From positions 1 to 35,201 of the forward strand of contig NZ_BJXX01000133.1 in NCBI RefSeq assembly GCF_007991215.1: a DNA stretch of 35,201 nucleotides, in the 5' to 3' direction. A program made the position numbers and the translations under genes. Under the pieces are notes generated by a model. It was not told where the DNA came from and did no database searches. It was given only the letters and a program-made list of their open reading frames with translations. This stretch comes from Aneurinibacillus danicus. GTDB lineage: Bacteria > Bacillota > Bacilli > Aneurinibacillales > Aneurinibacillaceae. This document shows positions 1-7,795 of this stretch, piece after piece. How positions within the stretch are numbered: the stretch's first letter is position 1; each line of letters begins with the position of its first letter.

Positions 1-50
1 AATAGTATAAATTTTTTTGAAAAATATTAAGAAAAAAATGCCAAACTAAA

Positions 51-416
51 CTAAAGGGCTGCTGCACTTAGTAAAACAACACCCCATTGGCTTAATAAGC
101 TATAAATGATGCCGTTGATTCCAAACCCTTTATCTAAATCACCGAAATCAATGGGAAAGTTACCAGCCTTAAATGATGCAAACTCAATTTCATCTACCAC
201 CTTGCGGAACGAGTACTCTTCTCCACCGATCCCGTACATCACGTTAATCTCATCGTCCGCCGTAGCAAAAATCCCCAGGTCAAATACCGCATCAGCAGAA
301 ATAATGGTGCGAGCAGCTCCTGTGTCTACGATTACATGCTCAAGTTTTGCGGTTTTCCCTTGATATGTAATCGTAAAAGACACATGTAGCAAACCATCAG
401 TGTACTCCACTTTCAT
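51..416 (-). CDS. Retropepsin-like (clan AA) aspartic protease family protein
   Basis: A 121-residue protein with the aspartyl protease signature D31-T32-G33-A34 preceded by hydrophobic residues, and a glycine-rich segment at 61-66 (YGIGGE) where the flap of retroviral-type proteases would be. Family members usually continue after a G-I-N-G-I-I/L motif with G-x-D-L-L and an I-D-L strand; here residues 100-104 (INGII) are followed by a divergent tail and an early stop, so the C-terminus is short or degenerate. The start overlaps the end of the upstream gene by 20 bases, which suggests translational coupling. A single-aspartate protein of this kind would have to dimerise to be active. Peptidase activity is an inference from the motif; the substrate is unknown. 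Confidence 0.72.
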   Translation of the reverse strand: MKVEYTDGLLHVSFTITYQGKTAKLEHVIVDTGAARTIISADAVFDLGIFATADDEINVMYGIGGEEYSFRKVVDEIEFASFKAGNFPIDFGDLDKGFGINGIIYSLLSQWGVVLLSAAAL

Positions 417-663
417 TCGGAGCCTTCCTTCTGATATTCGGTTTACGAATAATCTCCATTACAATAGAAGGCTTGGACGTATGATAAACAAAACGGTCTC
501 CTTTCGCCTTTAATAATTCCTTTGTCGCTTCCCGCTCATCTTCCAACGGACGAATAATCGCTACCTCTTCTATATACTTCTTATCCGCTTCAACATGCGA
601 TTTCAGACTCTGAAGTAAGACAAATTGGTTCGGATAAATTTCCTGAACTTTTTCCCAGCGCAT
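397..663 (-). CDS. Conserved hypothetical protein, partner of the retropepsin-like gene
   Basis: An 88-residue basic and acidic protein beginning MRWEKV. The open frame extends further upstream, but the ATG at 663 has a GGGGG purine tract at the right distance and the upstream residues look like non-coding read-through. It has no signal peptide or membrane segment. I do not recognise a named domain. Similar short proteins are found paired with aspartic-protease-like genes in Bacillales, and here the two genes overlap by 20 bases, so they probably form a two-gene operon. Function unknown. Confidence 0.65.
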   Translation of the reverse strand: MRWEKVQEIYPNQFVLLQSLKSHVEADKKYIEEVAIIRPLEDEREATKELLKAKGDRFVYHTSKPSIVMEIIRKPNIRRKAPNESGVH

Positions 664-795
664 ACTTGAACCCCCTGTCCGTGGTTTTATCTTTATTTTA
701 CCCTGCAAGCTGTCAGTATCCAAGCATGCTTGTCCTTTTATTTATTCTAACCAAGGCCGCCACACGCCCCGCACGTTTTTCCGCGATTACAGTGG

Positions 796-844
796 AGGAA
801 AAGTATATGCTGCTTTATCACTGTAAAGCAACATATACTTTCCT
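796..844. repeat. Long AT-rich imperfect inverted repeat (hairpin)
   Basis: The left arm 796-817 and right arm 824-844 pair over about 21 positions with one extra A and one mismatch, around a 6-base loop TCACTG. There is no T-run directly after either arm, so it does not look like a simple terminator. It lies between the csp terminator and the 663 gene. Confidence 0.7.
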
Positions 845-851
845 ATACAGC

Positions 852-875
852 AAAAAAGCCGCCTTATTTGGCAGC
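852..875 (-). terminator. Rho-independent terminator of the cold-shock gene
   Basis: On the minus strand a GCTGCC / GGCGGC stem (one G-T pair) with an AAATAA loop is followed by six T residues. It starts 15 bases after the csp stop codon. Confidence 0.8.
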
Positions 876-889
876 TTTCCCGATAAGAA

Positions 890-1093
890 TTACAGCTTTA
901 CAACATTCTCAGCTTGAGGACCGCGATTTCCCTGCACAATGCTGAATTGAACGCGCTGTCCCTCTTCCAAGGATTTAAATCCTTCACCTGTAATTGCGCT
1001 GAAATGAACGAAAACGTCGTTCCCGTCTGCAACTTCAATAAATCCGAATCCTTTTTCCGCATTAAACCACTTAACTGTTCCTGTTGTTTGCAT
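890..1093 (-). CDS. csp: Cold-shock protein (CspA/CspB family)
   Basis: A 67-residue single-domain OB-fold protein, the normal size for bacterial Csp. RNP1 (KGFGFI, residues 14-19) and RNP2 (VFVHF, residues 27-31) are intact, as is the conserved W9-F10 surface. These proteins bind single-stranded nucleic acid and act as RNA chaperones in the cytoplasm; which paralogue this is cannot be told from sequence alone. The ATG is preceded by a strong CTGGAGG site. Its upstream region is long and highly structured, with a 17-bp perfect palindrome at 1155-1209, so leader-mediated control is plausible. A terminator follows at 852-875, so the gene is probably monocistronic. Confidence 0.96.
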   Translation of the reverse strand: MQTTGTVKWFNAEKGFGFIEVADGNDVFVHFSAITGEGFKSLEEGQRVQFSIVQGNRGPQAENVVKL

Positions 1094-1154
1094 AAAAAAC
1101 CTCCAGTAAAAAATTATAATATGTTACTTCTATTTACGTAGTAAATAAAAAATC

Positions 1155-1209
1155 CACATATTATAAAGAATATCAACAAAGCAGAAGCAATAATTCTTTA
1201 TAATATGTG
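1155..1209 (-). promoter_or_regulatory. 17-bp perfect palindrome plus T-run in the csp leader (candidate attenuator)
   Basis: CACATATTATAAAGAAT at 1155-1171 is exactly complementary to 1193-1209, with a 21-base spacer. On the minus strand the stem is followed by GATTTTTTATTT, giving an AT-rich terminator-like structure about 60 bases before the csp start. Part of the arm (TTATAATATGT) recurs at 1114-1124, next to the ribosome binding site. Confidence 0.55.
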
Positions 1210-1422
1210 AATTATGAACTTCATATTCAAATTAATTGTTCAGTCGGCAATCAACCGCAACAAAAGGAAAAGATATGCCTAAATTTTTGAAAGCTCAAAA
1301 CAACGGAAGCCCTACCTCTCTTCCATCCTTACGGCTCCGATGACCGTGCCAGTGTGAATTGTGTTGCCAAAAATAAAAGCTCGTACTTAGTATCATCGAT
1401 TTTCTGCAAATCTATACATGGA
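1210..1422. other. Intergenic region between csp and the telA terminator, with a GC-richer structured patch
   Basis: No coding frame is convincing here. Most of the stretch is AT-rich, but 1301-1350 is GC-richer and can form two competing pairings: 1304-1311 with 1333-1339 (one bulge), or 1331-1334 with 1344-1347. I could not match it to a known riboswitch class. It could be part of a long csp leader or a small RNA. Confidence 0.35.
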
Positions 1423-1453
1423 AAAAGCCGGAGTGCAAAACATTCCGGCTTTT
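1423..1453 (-). terminator. Rho-independent terminator of the telA-like gene
   Basis: Arms 1423-1435 and 1441-1453 pair over 13 positions with one mismatch around a 5-base loop. On the minus strand a TTTTT tract follows. It lies 13 bases after the stop codon of the gene ending at 1466. Confidence 0.85.
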
Positions 1454-1465
1454 CGCTTAAGTTTA

Positions 1466-2614
1466 TCAGCGATTTTGACGCTGTACGGCAAGCGCGGTCA
1501 ACTTTTCTTTTAGTTCCTGCTGCATCTTGTTGATTTCCACTTCTGCCAGACGGCGTTTTTCACGGCCCTGCCGCTGGATAGACAATGTCTCTTCGAGTGT
1601 CTCTATCAAGTTTGCCTGCGTTTTCTTCAGCGTGTCGACATCTACGATGCCCCGCTCGTTCTCTTTGGCAATGCCGATCGAGTTCATTTTCAATAACTCC
1701 GAATTCTTCAACAGCAGCTCATTCGTCGTATCCGCCACCTGCTTCTGTACATCAAGCGCCTGCTTCTGACGGTGCAATCCAATAGCGATGACCAGTTGGT
1801 TTTTCCAGAGCGGCACGGTAGTAAGAATCGAGGATTGAATCTTCTCGACAAGCACCTGGTTATTGTTCTGTACCAGACGGATTTGTGGTGCGGATTGAAT
1901 GGTGACGGTACGGGTCAGCACAAGATCGTGGATCTTTTTCTCCAGCCGGTTAATGAGCTGTCCCATGTCATTCAATTCCTGCACATCAGCCGGGTCCTGC
2001 GATGCTTCCGCTTTTCGTTTAAGCTCAGGCATGACTTCCTGTTCGAGTTCTTCCAGCTTCAGCCGACCGGCTGCAATGTACAAGTCAAGCTGTCGTACAA
2101 ACTCCCTGTTTTTCTCATACAACGTGTCCAACAAAGAGATGTCTTTCAACAGTTGGGCATTTGCCCGGTCCAACTGTCTCGTAATCGTCTCGATTTGCGT
2201 CCCTATCTTCTCATACTGAGCCATGAATTTCTTGCCGGAATTCATAAATGAGCCAAGCACCGGCACTTTGGATAGGAAGCTGCCTTTTTTACCCGATAAA
2301 GTTTCCGTATCGACTTCTTTCACCTTTAACATAAGATCCGTCAGAGCCTGTCCGACTTCGCCGCTGTCTTTAGCCCGTACATAGTCGAGCACCGTATCGG
2401 AGAAACGCGAAATCTCCCCTTGCAAACCCACACCGTATTGCAGCACAGTACCGCTGTCTTTGACTTCAATCTGCCGTGCAAGCTCACGTACCCGTTTACG
2501 GTCTTCTTCCGATAGTCTTGATATATCCACGCGTTCCGCTTCCGTCACAGGTGTTTCGGTCAGCGAAAGCGGGTCTGTGTTTCCATGATTGTTTAGAAAG
2601 GCATCCATATCCAT
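1466..2614 (-). CDS. TelA/YaaN-family toxic-anion-resistance-like protein
   Basis: A 382-residue soluble protein matching the TelA/YaaN family in length (B. subtilis YaaN is about 386) and pattern: a charged N-terminus, a glycine/serine stretch near residues 105-125 (SGKKGSFLSKVPVLGSF), then long alpha-helical coiled coils from about residue 130 to the end. The family was named for tellurite resistance on plasmids, but chromosomal copies are linked to envelope stress and cell-surface phenotypes and their biochemistry is not settled. In many Bacillales it sits beside an XpaC-like gene; no such gene is next to it here. It appears monocistronic with its own terminator. The start has a GGAGGCG site 4-10 bases upstream. 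Confidence 0.88.
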   Translation of the reverse strand: MDMDAFLNNHGNTDPLSLTETPVTEAERVDISRLSEEDRKRVRELARQIEVKDSGTVLQYGVGLQGEISRFSDTVLDYVRAKDSGEVGQALTDLMLKVKEVDTETLSGKKGSFLSKVPVLGSFMNSGKKFMAQYEKIGTQIETITRQLDRANAQLLKDISLLDTLYEKNREFVRQLDLYIAAGRLKLEELEQEVMPELKRKAEASQDPADVQELNDMGQLINRLEKKIHDLVLTRTVTIQSAPQIRLVQNNNQVLVEKIQSSILTTVPLWKNQLVIAIGLHRQKQALDVQKQVADTTNELLLKNSELLKMNSIGIAKENERGIVDVDTLKKTQANLIETLEETLSIQRQGREKRRLAEVEINKMQQELKEKLTALAVQRQNR

Positions 2615-2706
2615 CGCCTCCTGCTTCTGGTATATACCATACTAGCTTTGTTATTTTAAACGGAACAGCTTCAAAAAAGTTTCTCTTCTTCTTACAGTAT
2701 ATACAA

Positions 2707-2731
2707 AAAAGAGCCGGAATGTGGCTCTTTT
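2707..2731 (-). terminator. Terminator of the SLH-domain protein gene
   Basis: AAAAGAGCC and GGCTCTTTT arms pair over 9 bases around a 7-base loop, with a T-run on the minus strand. It lies 11 bases after the stop of the gene ending at 2742. Confidence 0.85.
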
Positions 2732-2741
2732 CCTAGTATTG

Positions 2742-4469
2742 TTAATACGGTTTGTAAATCGCATTGATCATTACGGCTGCGGCGCCCCTGATTAACAGTG
2801 CACGCGGTTTAAATGTATTATCCGGCTCCCCTGTAATAATTCCTCCCTTTACGGCCGCTCCAACCATCTCCTTGTTCTGAATGGATGATGTGTCCGTAAA
2901 CGTTAAGGCGCTCGCGTCCGGTGTAAGTTTTAGAGCCCTCGCAATCATAACGGCTGCCTCTTCCCTCGTAATAAATTTGCCGGGCAGGAAGCGGTCTCCG
3001 CTATAGTCGCTTGAGGTAATAATACCATTCTGGACAGCGGCTGCAATGTAAGGAGCAGACCAGCGCTCTGTCTGCACGTCACTAAATCCCGTTGTACCGC
3101 TGCCTATTTCATACTTCTGGGCATTCACCAGCATAACGATAAATTCTTCCCTTGTCATCAGCTTTTCTGGTTTGAACAGTCCGCCTGCAAATCCGCGGAC
3201 CACTCCGTAAGAAGCCAACCTCTCCACGGCACTCTTGGCCCAGTGATTATTTACGTCCGTGAAAGTGACCGGATTCCATGTTGCGACGGGTGGCTGCCAT
3301 GTTGAAGAAGGCGGCTGCCATGTCGTTTGCGATGGTAGGGTACTCTCGGATGGAAGCGAGAATGTTTCGATATATTTGCCGTCGATATATAGATAGTATT
3401 CTGTGCCGCGCTCTAGATTATAAAAAGTCGTTTTTTTCTCGCTCGTCCGTTTCGAGTCGACCTGGGAACCGTTCTTTTTCAGCACGGCTTCTACCGTCCC
3501 GTTTGTGCCGCTCCAGGAGACATCGACGGAACGGTTGGACGTATTTTTTGTAATGACAACATTATAAGCAGCTCGATTTTTTTCTGTGGTAAAAGAAGCC
3601 ATGTAGCGTCCGTCTATATAAATAGAATACTCAGTGTCAGGCGACAGACCGCTGAAGGATGTATTTTCGTTTGCCCATTTACTGCTGACGTTGCTGCCGC
3701 TGCTGCGCTTGCGCAACTCGACGTAGACATTGCGCGATGTGCCGCGCCAGGAGATGTCGACATGCGTATCGCTTTTGCCGTCGATTCTAAAGTCACGGAC
3801 GTAGCTATCAGAGTAACGATCATCGTAATAGTCATCGTAATAGTACCATCTTCCGTCATAGTAGTAACGATCGCCGTAATTATCATTTGTTGTAAATTTT
3901 ACTATAGATTGATTATCAATAAACACTTCATACTCTGTGTTTGGAGATAAATTAGAAACATATAAGGAGCGACTGCTGACAACACCTGAATATGGTGATG
4001 TTCCACCATTGGTTGGTTTTACTTCTACATAGACAGGGCCAGTGGTTCCTAGCCAGGAAAACTCTGCACCGGTATATGTAATCCTATTAAACATGAAGTC
4101 ACGAACTGTGCCCCCATTGGACAATACAGTCACATCAACCCTAATTGTATCCCCTGTAGTAGACGTCGCCAATGGATACGCTGTTCCTGTTAAAGTAGTA
4201 GAGCCGGGTTTTTTACCGTAAATTTTATAGTCGCTTCCACTGGCAACATTCCTGGGGTCTGTATTCCAAATAATACGGTTATAAGTGGGCTGTGAAGAAG
4301 GGAGTGTAATTGTGGTTTCTTCGCCCGTACGCAAAGAAGTAATAGCATTAGCGGTAACATTCGCCGCCTCCGCAACCTCTATCCCTATCACCTGCGGTAA
4401 CCCTGGCACTGCACCCGAAGATGCGAGGGACACGGCAAGCAGCCCCGTAAGCAAAACTCTCTTTTTCAT
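2742..4469 (-). CDS. Secreted S-layer-homology (SLH) protein with Ig/FN3-like repeats
   Basis: A 575-residue exported protein. Residues 1-35 form a signal peptide with a basic start, hydrophobic core and AEA cleavage site. Residues about 36-115 resemble a bacterial Ig-like fold. Three related beta-sandwich repeats follow at about 121-195, 223-297 and 303-372, each with an ISW or SW core strand and a Y-x-L/I-Y-I-D-x hairpin near the end; a Tyr/Asp-rich linker lies at about 198-222 and a Pro/Thr/Trp-rich linker at 378-398. SLH domains start near 402, 461 and 521. SLH domains anchor proteins to pyruvylated secondary wall polymer. SLH1 and SLH2 keep the TREE motif, but SLH3 reads IRGA and lacks the usual Trp, so it is degenerate. 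The AAAGGAGAGAG site supports the ATG. The ligand is unknown. Confidence 0.92.
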   Translation of the reverse strand: MKKRVLLTGLLAVSLASSGAVPGLPQVIGIEVAEAANVTANAITSLRTGEETTITLPSSQPTYNRIIWNTDPRNVASGSDYKIYGKKPGSTTLTGTAYPLATSTTGDTIRVDVTVLSNGGTVRDFMFNRITYTGAEFSWLGTTGPVYVEVKPTNGGTSPYSGVVSSRSLYVSNLSPNTEYEVFIDNQSIVKFTTNDNYGDRYYYDGRWYYYDDYYDDRYSDSYVRDFRIDGKSDTHVDISWRGTSRNVYVELRKRSSGSNVSSKWANENTSFSGLSPDTEYSIYIDGRYMASFTTEKNRAAYNVVITKNTSNRSVDVSWSGTNGTVEAVLKKNGSQVDSKRTSEKKTTFYNLERGTEYYLYIDGKYIETFSLPSESTLPSQTTWQPPSSTWQPPVATWNPVTFTDVNNHWAKSAVERLASYGVVRGFAGGLFKPEKLMTREEFIVMLVNAQKYEIGSGTTGFSDVQTERWSAPYIAAAVQNGIITSSDYSGDRFLPGKFITREEAAVMIARALKLTPDASALTFTDTSSIQNKEMVGAAVKGGIITGEPDNTFKPRALLIRGAAAVMINAIYKPY

Positions 4470-4738
4470 TTTCTCTCTCCTTTGCTAACTTTCTTACCTT
4501 GTATGTATAGGTGTTTATACTCAATATTTTCCTTCTTAATTATATATCGGAACAAAAGAATCAGGTATATGCAGGTATAAAGATAAATAAAACGAAATTT
4601 TTCTTTATTTTTCCTTATTGCACAACCATCTCCCTTCTTCGGCGTCCATTTATATAGGACAAATTTCTAAGGAAACGAGACAGACATCCTGCTGCGACAT
4701 CCACCTGTTTTGTTTACCGCATCAAGGGAGAGAATACG

Positions 4739-5923
4739 ATGAAAAAATTCTTATCGCTCCTGCTGACATTCGTGCTGGCGGGTAGTATGCTTACGCTGCC
4801 GGCACAGGCAAAAGCGAGCAATTTCAAATTGGGGAACGAAGTGCTGCTTGAGAAGTACGCCCACCTGATTGACGGAAAACGCATCGGTCTGGTCACTAAC
4901 CAGACGGGAGTCAACAGCCAGGGGAAAAGCACCATTTCCGTACTTGCGGAATATCCGAACATTAAGCTGACTGCGCTATACAGCCCGGAGCACGGCATCG
5001 ACGGCAAAGCCAAAGCCGGTGCCTATGTGGAATCGACCTTCCATCCGACACTGGGTATTCCAATCTACAGTTTATACGGAAAAACGAGAATGCCATCGGC
5101 AAAGATGCTGGCGAATATCGATGTTCTCGTGTTCGATATGCAGGACATCGGAGCCCGCTCCTATACATACATGTCCACCTTAAACTACTGCATGGTCGCC
5201 GCAAAACAGAACAACAAGCCTATTGTTGTGCTGGACAGGCCGAATCCGCTGGGCGGGCTGATCGTGGATGGCCCGGTGCTTGAGGATAAATACAAATCGT
5301 TCGTCGGGGTGGACAACCTGCCGATGACGCACGGCATGACCGCAGGAGAGCTGGCGCGATTCTTCAACCGTAAGATCGGCGCGAACCTGCAGGTAGTCCC
5401 TATGGAAGGATATACACGGAGCATGATTTATCAGGATACCGGTCTTAGCTGGGTGCAAAGTTCTCCGCTTATGCCTGATTTACAGTCGGTATTCGGCTAC
5501 AACGCGACAGGACTCGGAGAAGGAACGGGAATTTTCCAGGCAGACGCGTTCAAATGGATCGGGGGCAAAGGTATCGATCCAAAAAAGTATGCGGCGCTGT
5601 TAAACAATGCGAAGCTTCCGGGTGTCACTTTCATTCCGGAAAAACGCGGCTCTGCCGGCGGGGTTCGTCTTAAAATCACCAACTATCGAACATTTAATCC
5701 GGCCAAAACCGGTATTTATGCCCTCGCATACGCCCGCTCGCTGAACAAGTTCAAAGTACCGAAAAGCGGAAAGACAATTGTCATGTTCGATAAAATCATG
5801 GGTACAAACAAAATTGGCCTTTATCTTTCCCAGGGACTCAGCCCTAAACAGATTGAAGCCAAATACGCTCCGGCGCTCAACAAGTTTAAACAGGAGCGCA
5901 AGAAATATCTCATATATCCCTAA
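4739..5923 (+). CDS. namZ: Exo-beta-N-acetylmuramidase NamZ-like (DUF1343/YbbC family), secreted
   Basis: A 394-residue protein with a signal peptide (MKKFLSLLLTFVLAGSMLTL, cleavage near AQA at about residue 23) followed by the full DUF1343 domain. Recognisable blocks include GLVTNQTG, YSPEHGIDG, PIYSLYG, FDMQDIGARSYTY, LDRPNPLGG and the GLGEGTG region. B. subtilis YbbC/NamZ of this family removes terminal MurNAc from peptidoglycan fragments and belongs to a wall-recycling pathway. In B. subtilis it is clustered with nagZ, amiE and murQ genes, which are absent here, so the gene stands alone. It is divergent from the SLH gene and has an AGGGAGAG site 7 bases before the ATG. The enzyme assignment is from family; the substrate is inferred. 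Confidence 0.9.
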   Translation: MKKFLSLLLTFVLAGSMLTLPAQAKASNFKLGNEVLLEKYAHLIDGKRIGLVTNQTGVNSQGKSTISVLAEYPNIKLTALYSPEHGIDGKAKAGAYVESTFHPTLGIPIYSLYGKTRMPSAKMLANIDVLVFDMQDIGARSYTYMSTLNYCMVAAKQNNKPIVVLDRPNPLGGLIVDGPVLEDKYKSFVGVDNLPMTHGMTAGELARFFNRKIGANLQVVPMEGYTRSMIYQDTGLSWVQSSPLMPDLQSVFGYNATGLGEGTGIFQADAFKWIGGKGIDPKKYAALLNNAKLPGVTFIPEKRGSAGGVRLKITNYRTFNPAKTGIYALAYARSLNKFKVPKSGKTIVMFDKIMGTNKIGLYLSQGLSPKQIEAKYAPALNKFKQERKKYLIYP

Positions 5924-6037
5924 TACAAACAAAACCGCCATGGCTTTTTAGCTGCAACCCCGATATGAAAATGAGGAGAAGGGCAACTGACTTTTGCGGT
6001 AGGAGGGAAAAGAGAACAAAGAAATGATTTTAATGTC

Positions 6038-6060
6038 GAAAAAGGCGCACGCCTTTTTCT
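6038..6060 (+). terminator. Terminator hairpin after namZ
   Basis: AAAAAGGCG at 6039-6047 and CGCCTTTTT at 6050-6058 are perfectly complementary. The T-run lies on both strands, so it could work in both directions. Polypurine and polypyrimidine tracts flank it. Confidence 0.7.
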
Positions 6061-6111
6061 TCCCTGGATCTTCTTTCCTCTTCTCTCTCCTTCTTTCCTC
6101 ATGATTTTCAC

Positions 6112-6145
6112 AGAAAAAGAGGAGCTGCTGCGCTCCTCTTTTTCT
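6112..6145 (-). terminator. Terminator of hemQ
   Basis: A perfect 14-bp stem (6112-6125 with 6132-6145) with a TGCTGC loop lies 15 bases after the hemQ stop. It has T-rich tails on both strands. Confidence 0.85.
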
Positions 6146-6159
6146 ATACCTATATACTG

Positions 6160-6903
6160 TTATACCGCAAAGTACTCATCCAGGCGTTCTTCTGTCATAC
6201 GGTTGCCGACGATGAATGTGCCGAATTCTCCGAAACGCGCGCTTACTTCGTCAAAGCGCATCTCGTATACGAGCTTCTTAAACACGATCGGATCATCTGC
6301 AAACAGGGTTACCCCCCACTCCCAATCATCGAGGCCAACAGAGCCGGTAATAATCTGCGTTACGCGTCCCGAATAGCTTCGGCCAATCATGCCGTGGCTG
6401 TACATCATGCCGCGACGCTCTTCCATCGACAGCATATACCAGTTATCGTTGCCTTCCCGCTTTTTGTTCATCGGATAGAAGCAAACATGTTTCGTTTTCG
6501 GCAGCGCCGGTTTCAGACGCGCCTGAATGGCCGGGTCTTCTTCCGGATTCTCAGCCTGGGATGCATAGTTACTTAGCTCAACAACAGACACGTAGGAATA
6601 GTTCTGCATTGTATACATCGCAAACAGCGTCTTATTGAACTCCGCTTCTACCGCTTCCAATTCTTCCAGTGTCGGACGCAGGTGCATGAATCCGATATCG
6701 GCTTTATGTCCGACAACGGTAAAAACAGCGCTGCTTCCCTGTTTGCCGGCTTCAACATCCGACCACTTGTTCATAAACGCTTTTAATTCTTCAAGCGCTT
6801 GCCGGCGTTCGGTTTCCGGCGCGCTTGTCCACGCCGTCCAGTCGATGGAACGAAAATCATGCAGGGCAAACCATCCTTCGAGCGTATTTACTGCTTCACT
6901 CAT
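6160..6903 (-). CDS. hemQ: Coproheme decarboxylase HemQ
   Basis: A 247-residue chlorite-dismutase-fold protein of the normal size for Gram-positive HemQ (formerly YwfI). It converts iron-coproporphyrin III to heme b with peroxide in the last step of the coproporphyrin-dependent pathway. The reactive tyrosine is in FYPMNKKR (Y143) and the proximal heme histidine in MYSHGM (H170), close to the Y145/H172 numbering of studied homologues. The block [10 protein letters not shown] and the C-terminal [10 protein letters not shown] are also typical. A GGAG site precedes the ATG. No other heme gene is adjacent; the next gene upstream on this strand is a PAP2 phosphatase. Confidence 0.96.
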   Translation of the reverse strand: MSEAVNTLEGWFALHDFRSIDWTAWTSAPETERRQALEELKAFMNKWSDVEAGKQGSSAVFTVVGHKADIGFMHLRPTLEELEAVEAEFNKTLFAMYTMQNYSYVSVVELSNYASQAENPEEDPAIQARLKPALPKTKHVCFYPMNKKREGNDNWYMLSMEERRGMMYSHGMIGRSYSGRVTQIITGSVGLDDWEWGVTLFADDPIVFKKLVYEMRFDEVSARFGEFGTFIVGNRMTEERLDEYFAV

Positions 6904-7036
6904 GATTCGTCAACTCCTTATCGGTGCTCCCAATATGTACTTGCTTCTCTTACCATTCACCATTATAACAGAAACTTCGGTAAAAAAATCACATTCACAT
7001 ATATTTAAAAAACGGCGAAAAACCTGAGGGAACGGA

Positions 7037-7732
7037 CTACTCCGCTACTCTTTTATACTTGTCAACATACCAATGCAGCAGATGAAGACCGAGAATACAC
7101 GCGATTAGCCACACGCCGCCAATCGTAAATCCGGCAATAACATCGCTTGCATAGTGTACCCCCAGATAAATTCGGCTGCATCCAATGACTACGGCGAGAA
7201 TCCCGAGAAACACAGGTGCCACCCAGCGCCCAATTCCATACTCTTTGAGATAGTACCAGGCTAAATATCCAAGCATGCCGTAAAAAATAAACGAGACCAT
7301 GGCATGACCGCTCGGGAAGCTATATCCGCCGACATCCACAAGGTGTTCCAAAGGCGGCCGATCCCTTCGAAACAGCATTTTTAGGAAGTAATTAAACAAA
7401 CCGCCTCCGCCAAGCGCAAGCGTCAGCATACATGCCTCAATTCTCTGCTTTTGCCAAATCAGCACACCCAGGATAAAGGCAAAAATGGGAACAACCCAGG
7501 TGACTGAACCCATATGGGTCAGAAAAATAACATCTGCCGTAAATGTATCGCTGTGAAGACGATGAAATATATCGTATACCGCTTTATCAAACCAATCTAT
7601 CTCTTGTTCCAGCACTTCATCGATAATCATGGCAGATGCGAACAACAACAGAAACGCCATGAAGAACCCCGTCATTAAAATCATACCGATACTGCCGGAC
7701 GGACGGAGCCTGTTAAGAAGCTGATAAAACAT
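7037..7732 (-). CDS. PAP2-family membrane phosphatase (PgpB/BcrC-like)
   Basis: A multi-pass membrane protein of about 231 residues. The three catalytic motifs of the type 2 phosphatidic acid phosphatase superfamily are present: K-x6-R-P in KMLFRRDRPP (about 116-124), PSGH (about 139-142) and SR-x5-H-x3-D in SRIYLGVHYASD (about 185-196). Such enzymes dephosphorylate lipid phosphates, either undecaprenyl pyrophosphate for wall synthesis or phosphatidylglycerophosphate; sequence does not decide which. Next to a penicillin-binding protein gene, undecaprenyl recycling is attractive but inferred. I prefer the ATG at 7732, which has GAGGTG six bases upstream, over the GTG at 7741. Confidence 0.9.
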   Translation of the reverse strand: MFYQLLNRLRPSGSIGMILMTGFFMAFLLLFASAMIIDEVLEQEIDWFDKAVYDIFHRLHSDTFTADVIFLTHMGSVTWVVPIFAFILGVLIWQKQRIEACMLTLALGGGGLFNYFLKMLFRRDRPPLEHLVDVGGYSFPSGHAMVSFIFYGMLGYLAWYYLKEYGIGRWVAPVFLGILAVVIGCSRIYLGVHYASDVIAGFTIGGVWLIACILGLHLLHWYVDKYKRVAE

Positions 7733-7795
7733 TTCTCTCACCTCTCCTCATCCCTTTTCGTTAACTATACGAGATAAAACGATGGACAAGAACCT

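Noticed and set aside
1290-1360. Known riboswitch class (c-di-GMP, SAM, c-di-AMP, fluoride)
   Set aside because: None of the conserved core sequences I know for these classes is present; kept only as an unassigned structured patch.
3614-3886. Ile/Thr-rich frame inside the SLH gene
   Set aside because: It is a shadow of the Tyr/Asp-rich linker in another frame.
5920-6111. 63-residue minus-strand open frame between namZ and hemQ
   Set aside because: It runs through two terminator hairpins and a polypurine tract, has no SD and its composition is Lys/Arg/Pro low-complexity.
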